Origin: Typha latifolia
Lineage: Eukaryota > Streptophyta > Magnoliopsida > Poales > Typhaceae
Length of the DNA stretch: 64,000 nucleotides
Assembly (NCBI GenBank): GCA_019914945.1
Contig: CM034107.1
Coordinates: 10,850,001-10,914,000 of the forward strand
Direction of reading: 5' to 3'
Positions 20,397-33,274 of the stretch are shown piece after piece. The translations under genes were made by a program, and so were the position numbers. How positions within the stretch are numbered: the first letter of the stretch is position 1; each line of letters starts with the position of its first letter. The notes beneath the pieces were generated by a model that saw nothing but the letters and a program-made list of their open reading frames with translations, made no database searches and was not told the origin of the DNA.

Positions 20397-22043
20397 CAAA
20401 GTTCATGAGAAGAATAGTATATGATAGAACTCCATCTAGTGACTCACTTCTCTTTCATCATATTATATATGGAATTGTTTTTTGGGAATGAAAGTTTAGC
20501 TTATGGTTATAATTTGATACACAGGAATGAAAGAGGGCTAGAGAGTGGTCACTCTGCAGACTAGTTTTACACTTGGCTAAACATAAATCGAACTGTAATG
20601 AAGTAAATTATCAAGTAAGTAACAATAAACACAAACACCCATACAAAATAAAAATGGAGGAAATAAGACGATAGTTCGAAAAGAAACACTACGAAGAGGT
20701 GTAAGAAGAGGATTGCTAGAAAAAAACACAAGTATAAGAGGATCAACATTCTATAGCTCTGTCAAAACCACAGTTAGACCTAACACCACAAATACATAGA
20801 AAAAAAAAAAAAATCTCTAGCCACAAGGAGAGCACTACAACATTAGTTGGAAGCCAATCCGTAAAGGCCTCCTAATCATCTTTGTCGTCTATTACGTTCT
20901 TGTTTGGAGTGATAGAAATCGAAGTGATTTCTTAAGAGTTTTCTCCTTCATCAAGATTCCCTAGAATTGAGAGAGAAAAGTAGGGGGCTAGTGTGTGCAG
21001 GAGAAGTCTTAGGAGCATGGAGGTCTGTGAGGTCACTATGTATGTGCAGCGACAATCATCTGGCGAAGGATGGTGGCGAGGAATGATATAGGGTTTCAAG
21101 TGAGTTGATGATAGATTTAATGTGAGAGAGGGCTCCTTCTGAGAACCTCTCTAGGGATGAAGTCTATAACCTTGGAGTAGCGATTACGGGGAACGAGAAG
21201 AAAATTAGAAAGAACTAAATTGTATGGTCAAATGTGGGGTATTTTTAGTTTTCCTTTTCAGAAGTAACAAAATTAACTCAGAATCATTCTGAGACATTAA
21301 AAACATAATGTAAGGTATGTTTGATTAAAAAAAAAAAAAGGGTTTCAATATGAGAGAGATCTGCCTAACGAACCCTTGTCTTTAATTCAATAGGGGCCCA
21401 TGGGCCTCCTTGCCTCTCTGTGGCTCTGCCATTAATAACACCAACATGGATCACACATTCACACCTAACCTCCATGATAGCACTTACCTTGTTGTCATAG
21501 ATTTGTTTAACTTATCCTTATCCTATCTTTTATTCCAAAATTTAAACTACTGATAAGTTTGGATCCATTCATTGATATGATCAAATCTTTATTATTATTA
21601 TTATTGTTCTAATTTTAAATGAATTAGTTATATATCTCTCTGAGGGTCTGGAGATCTCAACTTTATTTTTGTTCGTACATATAAAATTATTAAGATTTTA
21701 ACTTATCGTTATTAAAAAGATAACTTAAAAGAGTATCCGTGGAGGACCTACGCATAAATATAAAAGTTAGAAGATTAAGCACGTAAGATTTTACCTTTTG
21801 TTTTATTTATCTGCGAAGGGTGTTTTCATAAATAAACACTTTAGAAGGCTGTACGTGCAAAAGATGCTAATGATTTATTATATAATGGAGGAAACTATAA
21901 TTAAACCTTTTTGCCGGTTAATAATTCGCCCGATTATTTTTTTTAATTTATTAAATTCTCTGTTCCTTCTCTTTATTACTTTCTCGTTATCGAATCCGAT
22001 GCAATCGAGAAGGGAGTAGAGGTGTTCTCACATCGGAATCCCC

Positions 22044-24112
22044 ATGGGAAGCGACGAATCCCGAGTTTTTCTAGGTTTGTGGATGTGGGAGTACGCCTCC
22101 ATCTTCTTCCTCCGCCCTCTTCTCGCGATCGCCCTCGTCTTCTCCTTGATTCTTCTGAGTATGAACCCTGGATCCCCAATTCGTATATTTTCTGATCCGA
22201 TTAGGTAGCTTTTTGGTTCTCTTTGTTGCCCAGTTTGATCCGATTTTGGGGATCGATTCCGACCGCAGGTTGGTTCGTGGCGTGGAAGACTGTGCTGGTT
22301 CACGTTCCCCTCGTGCAGGAGATCTGTGGCCTTCGCAAGAAGCCCGTGAAGCCGAAGCCGGCGAATCCGCACCGCATCTCGCAATTCTACAAGCGGCTCT
22401 CTGTCAGGTACGGCTTCGATTTGCTCTTGTCTTTGGTTCTTTGTGTTGCTCTTGTATCAGATTGGTAGAGAAATATAGGCCGATGGACATTGAGGAGGAA
22501 ATCGATGCAATGCAGCTCTATGAGAAAAAAGCCTGAGTTATTATCTCAAAGAAAGAAAATTGATCACAAAGTTTTAGAGGGGATGCTGAATCTTCAAAAC
22601 TCTACGAAGTATACATCATGAAGTGTATAAGATATTAGAAATTTGGTAAATTTGCAGTTAGTGAAGCCAGTAATTCTCATTTAAAAATAAAGTTGCAAAG
22701 ATAATATCCTGTTTCTACGTGAATGTGAATCATAAGATTCAAGATCATAAAAGAAGAGTATATAAGAACTATTAGTAATATCATAGAAAGAATCAAATGA
22801 AAACTCAATGTTGGGACAATGCCAATTAATACGTTCATGACGGCCCTCAAGCCCTGTGCCTATCTCAGTTTCACTGAGTGACGGAGAAAAAACTATTGTA
22901 CTTTCACTCTCCTAAAGGTTAAGCCGTTAAGGATTCCCTCCATCCCATGCTCAGATTACATATCTTGGAGACTCGTTCAGAGGAATTGCTTCATTCTTTT
23001 ATGCTTTAGATGTTTTTATTTTTGCCACAGCACTTGCTGCTTGGGTATAATTATATATCGTTGTGAAACAAGACAAGTTTGCTATAATCATCTTTATTCT
23101 TCAGCTTCCTATAGGGTGAACAACCTTTTCCTTCATTTTAAACCTATTATATATGCATCGTTTCCTCCATAAGTGCAGCAACCACTTTTTTCAATATCTG
23201 GACCTCTAACAGATCTGAAATATATGATTCTAGCTTCATTATTTATTTTTTTGATAAATATTTTCACCATCGTTTTCATTTCTTTATGTTGTCTCCATTC
23301 ACTATTTAGTTCGCTGGCCTCGAACTTGAAGATTTTCTGTTTCGTGACCTATGGGTGTTTTCTTCACTTTCGTTCTGTTGCATTTTATTTGCTATGGTTA
23401 TATGCATATAATGTCTTCTGCAGTAGTGTGAAATTAATTTAAAATCTAGCCTGCAAAATACATGAGCGGTAGCTGATATTTCAAGATTGGTTTGATTATT
23501 CATAAAGTAGAAATGTTGTTCTTGTTTGCAAATTGCCATTACTTTGTTTTAGTATCACATTTCGAAGGCAAAGAAAGCTTCAGTATTTTGTCATCAACAC
23601 TTTCTAGGTGTTGCATGGGAAAGGGCAAACTCACTGCTCTTTCACTTTTAAAATTTATGATGGTGATTCATTTCCTAATATAACCCAAGCACGACACTCT
23701 TGGCCTAACCGTAGGTTATTCACCCACTTCTGAGGATTTGGATGCTGTCTCAAGTGATGTTTAAAAATCTCACAGATTGGCCTGCTGTCTCAAGTGCTAG
23801 TATTTTGACTTACTACTGTCAATACTGCTTCCTTTCCTTTAACTTATTACCAAATAATTTGATATGCATAGCTACTGACCTTGCTCTTAAAGATGTTCAT
23901 CCCATAATGATCATCAGGAGTGAAATTATGTCTTAGGCCTACATAATTAGGATCTATTTGCAGGGATGGTTCGATTCAAGTCTATTTATTTTGATATTCC
24001 ATTGCTGAAGGATTTCTCTTATTTTTAGTTTTGTCATTATTTGACTTTCTCTCTTCACTTTGGCATGCACTTTTGCAGAAGCTCTAAATCAGATGCTGAA
24101 AAAAAATCTTAG
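22044..24112 (+). CDS. Small plant membrane protein, function unknown, 3 exons
   Basis: Exons 22044-22158, 22269-22407 and 24079-24112 join in frame with GT-AG borders to give 95 residues. It starts MGSDESRVFLGLWMWEYA; residues about 17-50 are hydrophobic, with FFLRPLLAIALVFSLILLSW and FVAWKTVLVHVPLV, so one or two membrane segments are likely. A basic Pro-rich stretch follows (GLRKKPVKPKPANPHRISQF) and the tail is YKRLSVRSSKSDAEKKS. I recognise this as the type of short conserved plant protein annotated as a transmembrane protein, without a known role. The third exon adds only 10 codons after a 1.7-kb intron; its acceptor TTTTGCAG and the completed Arg codon support it. If the second intron is retained, translation reads instead into YGFDLLLSLVLCVALVSDW and stops. 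Confidence 0.7.
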
Positions 24113-25777
24113 GGAAAAGCTCATTAGAACTCTAATGGCAGGAAGATATTTGCAATCTGGATTCATATTTCAGAGACACTCAAGAGCAGCCCTTCCTATC
24201 TGTTCAAAACTCCTGAATGAATGAAGATGCTTGGTAATGATCTGTTTGACCTGAGAAGTAGAATGTAGTGAGGCTTGTCTGGAAGTTGCATCTGAGGAGC
24301 CCCTTTCATGAACCGGTTAGTCGTCCTCTGCAGCACCAAGTCTCCTTTTTAATCTTTTATCCCAACTTTGACTGTACATAATTCATTTCGCAACACGTAA
24401 TTTGTACATTATAGCTGTGACTATTTTTAGGAATATTAAGTTGAAAGTTCAATCTATTTAAATAGTCAGACATCAAGCTTTTAAAGTAGTGAACAAACTA
24501 GAAAATGGATGTTCAATATATTTTTCTTCATCGACAAGCAGACCACAACTTGGATCATTATAAGGTCCTTCTCTGCAGAGAATCCCCAAATAATATGAGA
24601 AAGATATAATCTTAAAGTGACAAGAAGCTGCAATTCAATAATATCTTGTTAGCATCATTCTTTCTAGAGGAAAAGAGATTATAATGAAGCACCTTTCTTG
24701 ATGGGATTGGAATTTTTTTTCAACTCCTTTTCACTTGAAACTAGGTCTATACTTTATGATTGATTAGCAAGAAAATCAGAAGGTGATTCTCCTTTGCTTT
24801 TCATTTTTGAGGCAATACTCTTGCATCTGGTTTTCTAAATATATCTTATTATATCATTGACCTAAATTTTAATCAAAAGAAATTTATAAACAAAACCCTC
24901 CATTATTATTGTTTATACTTTGACTTCTTCTGGATCTTCATGATCCAACCTCCCCTTCGGCCTTTATTGCTTGAAAATTATCTTAAGTTAATCGGCCAAT
25001 TAAACAGTTAATATTTTGTTTCAACATTTGGCAAATGTAGTTAATATTTTTTTTTCTAATAGATAATGAGCTCATGTAAGCTAGACAAAGAAGATAAACT
25101 TGGAATAATTGAGCTATCTCTTTTTAAAAATGGACTACAATGAACTCAAATCGGTAACGATGGACTGCAGTTAGAAGATGTAAATATTAACAAGAGAGAA
25201 TTAGAAACTGTTGCTTGTAAATTTCTTTACAATCCAACAACATATGAGCAGATTGGAGTGGTCCAAGTTACAGCTTCAGAGTTTTAACTGTGATTAGATG
25301 TAAATGAATATAAAATATCTTGTATGGAATGCATCCAAGGGGGACAAGGAACAATCTGTCACTATTTCTTCATGGTATCCCTTTGAATATTTCCAAATCC
25401 ATGAATGAATGATTTGTAGAACAAATGCGAACTTGTGTCGCTAGAAGTACCACAACGTGACAGGGAACATTTTGTGGAATTCTCCTGCATCAATTGCCCC
25501 CCCAGTTCCAAGCTTACTGCTCATTTAAAAGATGATCCCAAAGAGAAAGGGAAATGTTTCACATCTATATTTTAGCCATAACTGTTAAGGATGGATTGAT
25601 ATTTTAATATTTTAATATATATATATATATATTCTCTAGAGAGAAGTTGAGAATTCGAGTCCTTTCAAAATAATAATAAATGCACATATAAAATATGAAA
25701 GTTGATCTTTTAATATCACATAAATTTTTAAGTGTAATTTCTTTTTCTAGTAGATGTGATGGTAAATTATGCAGTGC

Positions 25778-25807
25778 AAATAATAATAATAATAATAATA
25801 ATAATAA
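25778..25807. repeat. AAT microsatellite
   Basis: About ten tandem AAT units. Confidence 0.9.
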
Positions 25808-26437
25808 CCCAAAGCATCTCTGAAATAAATCCTTTCGCTTATTTTCTGTGACCTGATTTTTGGTAATTTATTAAATAACAATACTATCCCTTTGAAGGAC
25901 TAGTTTCTTTTCTTTTCTTTTTTTTGCTAACCAAGTATGTTAATAGGTTTTAGGTTGTGCTACTTGAGCATTAATTTATAGATGTTAAAGACATAATATA
26001 CATTAGCAGTAAATTAATCACCACCTTTTTTTAATGGTCATCAGTAACTTATTTGAAGAAGAAAAAAAGAGAAGTGAAAGTTTAAACCACCACCACTACC
26101 ACTTGCATATATCCCTACCACATGATACGGCAAGTGTAGATAAAATTATTCCTAACTAAAAGTTCAATTTGGTGGAGTATACTAAGACAAAGTCCAAATA
26201 AACTTTTCAACTTCTTCATTTCAATTCAAACAACAGTAATCCAGTTACACCACAGATGCCAATCCATGCAAGTGGTGCAATTGGTATACAACAATACACC
26301 CCCAAAAACTCTAATTAAATGCACAACAACAGTCTCCATATCTACCATTCTTTGAACTTTGAAGCTTCCAATAGGACATGGTCCCTATCCTCCTACTCTA
26401 CTGTGAGCTGGGGATAAAGAGATAAATATCCTCTTAA

Positions 26438-26440
<3 letters not shown>

Positions 26441-26509
<69 letters not shown>
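26441..26509. repeat. Long CT microsatellite
   Basis: About 34 tandem CT units without interruption, the longest simple repeat in the window. Confidence 0.97.
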
Positions 26510-26511
<2 letters not shown>

Positions 26512-27536
26512 TTTGTGTAATAAAAAAGTTACAGATTACAAATATTGGAGAAATCCAACTTTCGAGGGGTAGAAAATTTGCCAAGATTTTCTGTATCACC
26601 TTTAGATGCTGAGACTGAGTGCTTTCCAATGAAAAATTCTATTGGTTTGTTCCTTCCATAGCATCCACCAGGAGGTAGAATAGAGTGGGGGCATTGAGAG
26701 GTGGATATCCTGAAGACTAAAAGCCCAATTGTGAACGATCTTTTCGCACAGCAGCTTTCTTCCTTCAATGGAAGTCTTCATATTTGACTTCCTCTTGTGG
26801 CTGTCACTGTTGGATAGTGGTATGCTTTGGCCTTCTTTATGGGCAATTTAAAGATAGAGAGTGCAATATATCCTTCGACCATAAGTTGAAAACAAAATAT
26901 AGCAACTCAATGGAAATGTATGTATGCTGGTGATTTTGATGAATAGAATATAGAATCTAAGGCAAGACAAGAAGTTTGAGATAAATTGACATGACGATAA
27001 AGATGATGTTATTAGAAGTTTGATGAAGATGTGAGTCCAATAAAAGAAAGAAAAAAAGTGGGAAAAAAATTTCACTTAGAAGAGTATCTAGTTATTATCA
27101 ATCTATGAGTTTGTTTTCTTTTTAATTTCGGTTTATATCTTAAGGAAATTCCTACGATAAGTATTGTTTTTTATTGCGGAAAAATTGCTTCAAGTAGTCA
27201 CATTTGTAAATGAATAATTAGTTCTAACATATGATCATAGAAGAAAAAAAGGAACAACATTGCAAAATTAACTCTGCAAATTTTGAACTAACTTGGAAGA
27301 ATTAAAAACATTAAAAAGAAAAGCATTATAAGAGTAAAGAAGTAGCTTCCTCAATAAAGCAATAAGACAGGTGAAGATTTGCAAGACCTCATTTTCAATC
27401 ACATACTTTTGTACTATTCTCAACAATAATTAAAGATTAGGCTTTAGCTCTTGTTTGGTGGTGCCAAATGCTCAATGGAAACACCTTTGGACTTTAGCAT
27501 GCATTAAAGGTGACAACTTGAGAAATGTAGTAATGT

Positions 27537-27589
27537 CATCATGTGTTCTTGTTGATCAAAACACAGTACAACATCATGTGTTCTTGTTG
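27537..27589. repeat. 18-bp direct repeat, 35-bp period
   Basis: CATCATGTGTTCTTGTTG occurs at 27537-27554 and again at 27572-27589. It is a small local duplication. Confidence 0.85.
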
Positions 27590-28535
27590 GTTAGATCACA
27601 ATTACATCTTCTTCTATCACACAGTTTGTTATCTTGACACATGGAAATGACTTGATGCCTTAATGGCCAGCATATGCTGTCAAAGATATATAATACCAAC
27701 AGTAATAATTAATTTACAACATTGCTATCTATCACTTTGCTAAAATCTAAGGACCCACCTCCAAAATGCTGTCACAATTAATTCTCCTTTCATGGCATCT
27801 TAAAAACACTTTTTTTTAAAATTTAGGATAAAGTTGGTCATTTCAAGTCTGTATTACTTCTATATTTGTCCTACCATAAGATGATTCAAAGTATATTAAA
27901 CATTATAATGAGCATCTCCAAGTGATTGTGCTCATTACTTGTTGTCTTTCCAATGAGATCTCAAAAGACCAACATGCTTCCCCCCCAAGTCCAAGAATCA
28001 CACATGCTCCAAGAACCCACGAGCACCAACCCTGTTTGCTGAAAAAAAAAAAAAAAAAGAATAGAAGAACAATGAGGAGGAGAGGAAGATGGCCTAAAAA
28101 GAAGAATAGATTCATCTATAGTAGAGCTTAGATACACTGCAATCCATCATTCCACCCTCTTAGAAATGAGAGACTTTTAGATATGTGGGTTTTTGTACGA
28201 AGTAAGTGCAGCACAAGCTTTGTGACATGATCCCCTTCTCTCCTCGAGCCTAGCACATGAGCCAATCAATTGCTATGGCTACCAACAAGAGGATTTTAAT
28301 GAACATTTGTAAACAAAACCAGCATAATTCTTGTACCTTCTTCACATGGAGAGCTTTTGCATCCATAGTGACTCTTGTGTGCTTAAACATGCAAAGCTCT
28401 AGCTCATAGGAAAGGGAGAGAAAAAGTAGATCACTAGCTTCAGGGAAGAAAGGAGAGAGAGGGAGAAGCAAAGAGCACTCAAACCCAAGATTCCAGTCAA
28501 GTCAGTCAACTTAGATAGGATTAATGCTCTCTCTA

Positions 28536-28564
28536 TCCATCTATCTATCTATCTATTTATCTAT

Positions 28565-28610
<46 letters not shown>
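28536..28610. repeat. Compound TCTA/TTTATC/CT microsatellite
   Basis: TCTA units pass through TTTATC units into about 20 CT units. Confidence 0.9.
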
Positions 28611-28612
<2 letters not shown>

Positions 28613-28816
28613 CACCAATATTGTTTTCTCTCCCTCTTCTTCTCCTCATAAGGGTGGGATTTTCATGACTTAGCTTCTTTCTCCACCACTAAAACTAATC
28701 AACTAATGGCATGAATTCCAATCATCCTTCCATCTCCAAAGGAAACACTCATCATTTCTCCAAGCCATGAATCCTACTCAATTATAGGAAGTTGAGCTCT
28801 TAAGCTACCTCCCTTG

Positions 28817-28829
28817 CTATATATATAAT
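28817..28829 (+). promoter_or_regulatory. TATA box of the BPS1-like gene
   Basis: CTATATATATAAT lies about 50-60 bp before the ATG at 28877, leaving a leader of about 25 nt. Confidence 0.55.
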
Positions 28830-28876
28830 CCTACACATAAACCTCTCCTTCCAATCCAATTCACTATCATCTCCTC

Positions 28877-29917
28877 ATGAAGCCTTCTTCCACCACTATC
28901 AATGGCTTCTACTCCTTCCTCGCCGAAGGCCTCGACGACCTGGATCGCTCCTTGGCCGCAAACAGATATATTTCTCTCCAGTTCTTGCAGAAAGTCATCT
29001 CCCTCCTCCGCTCCTTCCATTCCCAACTCACCCACCTCGTCCAAAACCTCCACCTTCCGGTCGGCGAGAAGTGGCTTGACGAGTACATGGACGAGAGCTC
29101 GCGGCTATGGGAGGCTTGCCATGTACTCAAGTTGGGCATCTCCAACATGGAGAATTACTGCTCTACCGGCGCAAACATCGTCTCTTTGCTCGAAGAAGGA
29201 CGCCGCAACTCCATTAATGCTCAACTTCTTCGCCAGGTTCTTCTTCTACTGATTCTACCACCAACCACATCGATAATATGTATACATATGCTCAATTATA
29301 TTTATTCTTTCTCTTCTCTCTCTTGTGCTTAGGTTATGCGAGCAATAGCCGTGTGCGAGAGAGAAGCCATGGGGATCGAAGAGGAGAGTCGGGTGTTGTT
29401 CATGACAAGGATCGACGAGTTATCCCTACGTTTCGACGAGAAAGTCCCGGTAGAATCAAAGCTCAATGGCTTCAATGGATTCAGGGGTGCTCTCTTCGCC
29501 ATGAGGAACGTAAGCTCATGTCTACTCCTGATGCTCCTATGGGGGATTGTCTATTGGTTCCCCGACTCGAGCTCGAGCAGAGTGGCTAACATCGAAGGCT
29601 CGTCGCTCTTCTTCAGCTCATTCTTGGTCTCGACGGCGAGGTTGATGCAAAGGGTGGTGGAGGAGATTGGAAGAAGAGATGCACGGCCTGGAATTCTCAT
29701 GCATGAGTTCAGGAATGCAAAAGAGGCAGTAGAAGAAGTGAAGGTGGAGTTGGAGAACAGTGGGGGTATTGGATCTCAGAGTGTAGTGGAGAGCATGAGG
29801 GTGTGGTTTGGGTTGCTCAAGTCTGGGAGTGACAATGTTGTTGGCCAGCTTGATGACTTCTTTGATGAGATTGTGGAAGGGAGAAAGAAACTATTAGATA
29901 TATGTAGTCATAGGTAG
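28877..29917 (+). CDS. BPS1/ROH1-like (BYPASS1 family) protein, 2 exons
   Basis: Exons 28877-29236 and 29333-29917, split by a 96-bp GT-AG intron, give 314 residues. The N-terminal half is helical with [19 protein letters not shown] and [20 protein letters not shown], features I link to the BPS1-like/DUF793-type family. The second exon has [31 protein letters not shown] and a hydrophobic segment (about 180-198, [17 protein letters not shown]), a likely membrane anchor, then [16 protein letters not shown] and a helical C-terminus ending [16 protein letters not shown]. Arabidopsis BYPASS1 limits a root-derived mobile growth inhibitor; ROH1 proteins bind exocyst EXO70. Whether this member does either is unknown. 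The ATG follows a TATA box and is the first in frame. Confidence 0.7.
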
Positions 29918-32175
29918 AGTCATATATAGAGTAAGAGAGCAATAATTTCTTCTTGTATGATCTCTCTGTTCTTTAATTTGCCCAATCTACTCATGGTTGG
30001 AGAAGTCACATAATTAATAATGTTTTCATCTCAAACTATAGAGAGAGAGAGAGAGAATGAGGTATGTGATTTGGTTTCTATGAACAAAAACTAATGAGAG
30101 AGAGAGAGAGAGTGGGCACAAGAACACATGGGATGTTAGGAAAGAGGAGGGTCACATCTAAAAACAATCCCTCTACTGTTGAAACTTTCACCAGTAGAAG
30201 AAAGAAAAAAAAAAAGGAAAGGAAAGGAGGTTTTTGTTCTCCTTTTCAAAGGCATTTCTGCTGGAATATGTTGCTCTCTTGTAACTGTTTCATGTTAACA
30301 GAGATTCCTTTTCTTCCTTAATTTATTGATAAATTATGAGTCCAAATGCTAACCATTATATGGAGCTAGCTCCATTAGAAAAAAAAGAAAGTCTTTGATC
30401 TTAATGGATGTCCAAAAATAATTATTTAAAAAAAAAAAGAAAAAAGAGAGTAGAGAATCCTTCCCTCCTTATTTCTTAGTATAAACAGAGGAGAAACTGA
30501 GAACTAAGAGGTGCTTAATTCCTTTTTTTTATCTAAATTGTTCTGCTAAATGTATTTAATATCCTCAAATATTGTAGGAATAAATGTTCATGATATATAT
30601 TGTTGGTTGATTAACTAACATGATGGACACCAGTACTGAAATGTATATTAAGGTGTCACCTATTGTGGGAACTAATTTGACAGAGTCTACTGTTTGATTC
30701 CTTAGCATCTATTCACAGTTACATCTCAAAGTGTCATTCTTTACAAAAGTCCAAAGGTTCCAATAAAGAAGAGTATTCCCATCTACTCATTTAGGATCCT
30801 TAAAACAGATAACCAGCTAGATGTATAACCTTAACTTCTCATGTCTAGGATTTGATCTACATGGGAAGCATCCTCCCTACACCTCTAAATTACATTTTCT
30901 AAGGGTCAATTATGCATTTCATTGAAAGAAAAACTTGTAGAAGGAAAAAATAAATGATCATTTGAAGCATAAATCCAGATCCGACCCGATACCTTATATT
31001 ATTGTAGGATTCGAATCCAGGGAAATATCAACTTCCAATGCCAAATTCATTTGAATTCGGATTCCATATCAATCTTACTCAGCTTGAATATCCAATCCAG
31101 GATCGATTATATGACAGATAGGCTAAAGCCGGCCCTATCAGAGAAAGCTCTACTAGGGTTTTGGGTCTTTGTTCATCCCTCCTAGCGAGGGCTTCTCCTC
31201 GCCATCTCCACTCTGTCTTCCTTTAGCCAAATGATTAGTGGAGGAGAGAGGTATTTTTCTCCCTCCTTATTTTGCTGTTGATGTCCGCCAAATAGTAAAG
31301 TTTGTTCAAGTTATCTCTCATTTTTCTTTGTGTATCTGACTTGTAAACATCTATTTGACATGAATGCAAACTCTCACATTATAGCTATTAAACATACATA
31401 ATTAAAATGGATCATATTCATGTTGATTCTTTATAGTGTATTCTTAGATAAATTTTAATTTGAGACGTTGCATTTTTATCTATTTGTGATCTATGCTTTG
31501 TATTTATAATATTTTCAAATCGAGCACTTTGTTTATCAAATATGTTAGTTATGTTAACTAATTCTCTTAAATTAAATTAACTACAGTAAAAGGATTCTTA
31601 ACTCAAAATACCTTTCTTAACCCAAATACCCTAGACAACCCAAAATATGAAAAATACCCTTAACAAATATCTTATCTAAAAAAAATTAGGGAGGCTAAGA
31701 GATGAGATGAGAAATGATGTTGGAGAAGAACGGATCTCTTTCTTAACTCACTGTCATACAAGAAAGAATAAAAAAAAAGATAGGGGCATTTTTTATATTT
31801 AGAAAATAGTGGTGTTGTCTTAACCTAACTTATATAATGTTTTTTACACATATTTGGTAAAACAGAGGGCTTATTTTGTAAATATTAAAAATAATAGAAA
31901 TACAAGACGTTAAATGCAAATTTCTCAAAAAAAAACTGAGTTAATATTAATAAAACCAAAAGTTAGGGTGTTAACTATAAAATTCTTTATAATATTTCTT
32001 TTAGGAAAATATAATCCGTCTGATAAGCATCTAACGGAAGACAAAGCGTTGGACTTCGGCCCAGATCTACCTATCATCAGTGATTCAGAATAAGAGAAGG
32101 GGAGAGAGATCGCGAATAAAAGGCGAGAGAATAGGAAGGGAGAATAAGGCGTTTACCTTATCCGCGGATACAACA
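29918..32175. other. Intergenic, 2.3 kb
   Basis: Contains the BPS1-like 3' end, short GA runs (about 30042-30056 and 30094-30112) and AT-rich DNA. Nothing coding is supported. The last ~100 bp are a purine-rich leader of the 51-codon gene. Confidence 0.55.
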
Positions 32176-32331
32176 ATGGAGGGGAAGAAGAAGGAGGCCA
32201 AGAACCGGAGGCACGGATCGACGACGTTCTTCGTGGTGGTGGACTACCTCTTCCTCCTCGTCTTCTTCGGCTTCCTCGGCTACTTCCTCCTCAAGATGTG
32301 GCCCGGATCCGCGCTTAACCCAGCCTCATGA
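32176..32331 (+). CDS. 51-residue single-pass membrane microprotein
   Basis: Starting at the ATG in CAACAATGGAGGGG, the frame reads MEGKKKEAKNRRHGS, a basic head, then about 25 hydrophobic residues (FFVVVDYLFLLVFFGFLGYF) and LLKMWPGSALNPAS before the stop. The basic-then-hydrophobic order predicts one membrane span with the N-terminus in the cytosol. The coding part is much more GC-rich than its surroundings (TTCCTCCTCGTCTTCTTCGG), with many codons ending in C or G as in the GC-rich genes here, which argues for a real gene. An in-frame upstream extension exists but lacks such composition. I do not recognise a family and assign no function. It converges with NFU2. Confidence 0.6.
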   Translation: MEGKKKEAKNRRHGSTTFFVVVDYLFLLVFFGFLGYFLLKMWPGSALNPAS

Positions 32332-33274
32332 GCCCGAGATCTCCAAAATGCGGATAAGCTATCCGTGAATATGAATTTGGATAGAGGTGTTGGGATCTCA
32401 ACTCCATTAACTCCGTTGGCCGTTGCTCGTTCTACTCTTTAGTTCTCTTTTGCTGCTGATTTCTTTGAGGGATAATGTAATTGATGCGAGTTGTTATGGT
32501 TTGTTTTCCTACGGATAAATTTATTCTTGATTTTAATTGTTAAGGAACGTTTTACATTTCACACCCTGTATTATACATTTATTCCAGTTTATACCTCATC
32601 TTTTCACTATTTTTATTTGCCAATATATCAAAAAGCTCTTAAAAGTTAATAATAGTATGATTGGGCCATTAGAAACTAAATGCGTTTATTTTTATTTTTT
32701 ATAACATAGTGTATATAATTTATATAAAAGATGTACACAAGATCTCAATTTTGGAGTTCAATCTTGCTATTAGTAAAACTTGAGCCTTTTTTGTGTGAAT
32801 AACCTAATTGAAAATATTAGAAAATATAAGGTGCTAACCAAAAGAATCATAATATATAATTTTTAAATTTTGAACTAGATTTGTTGTCTCATGTAATATG
32901 GATTTTTCTTTTCAACTGCATTCCATAATATTAACCAAACATCTACTAATGCATTTATCAAACTTGAAAAATGCCTAGCATTATTGAAGAGACATCAAGA
33001 TTGAATCCCAAATCCATATTCACAAACTTCATCAATTGAATCAACTTTGTTCCACAGCATTAGTTTTGATTTAGCTCGAAGATCACATAATGAAGAGGAA
33101 ATAGTACACATCCAGATAACTTGTTGGACATTTCTTATTCAAATGAATCACTAATTGAGATTAGATAACATATGTTTCTGCAACATAATTAGCAAGACTA
33201 CTGCTCTCTTTAAATTGCATCTCAACTGATTTCGACCGAGCAGTAATATACTACAGGAGATCTTTCTTTGGAAA
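32332..33274. other. Intergenic between convergent genes
   Basis: AT-rich DNA holding the 3' ends of the microprotein gene and NFU2. A CATTTCACACCCT motif at 32555-32567 matches two other sites. No gene is seen. Confidence 0.55.

Larger units (their letters stand above)
18564..22043. other. Intergenic, AT-rich, decayed repeats
   Basis: No supported gene. GC-richer patches at about 18960-19240 and 20980-21210, and repeated phrases such as AGAAGTAACA followed by AATTAACTC (near 19892 and 21261), suggest old transposon remains that I cannot classify. Two TA microsatellites lie at 20036-20063 and 20360-20392. The last 60 bp are the leader of the next gene. Confidence 0.55.
24113..28876. other. 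Intergenic, 4.8 kb, simple repeats only
   Basis: I find no supported gene. It is AT-rich with an AAT run (25778-25807), a long CT run (26441-26509), an 18-bp direct repeat (27537-27589), a poly-A tract (about 28041-28056) and a compound TCTA/CT run (28536-28610). The last 80 bp are the promoter of the BPS1-like gene. Open frames across the CT run encode only alternating Arg-Glu. Confidence 0.6.

Noticed and set aside
26393..26629. Arg-Glu repeat protein
   Set aside because: Translation of the CT microsatellite.
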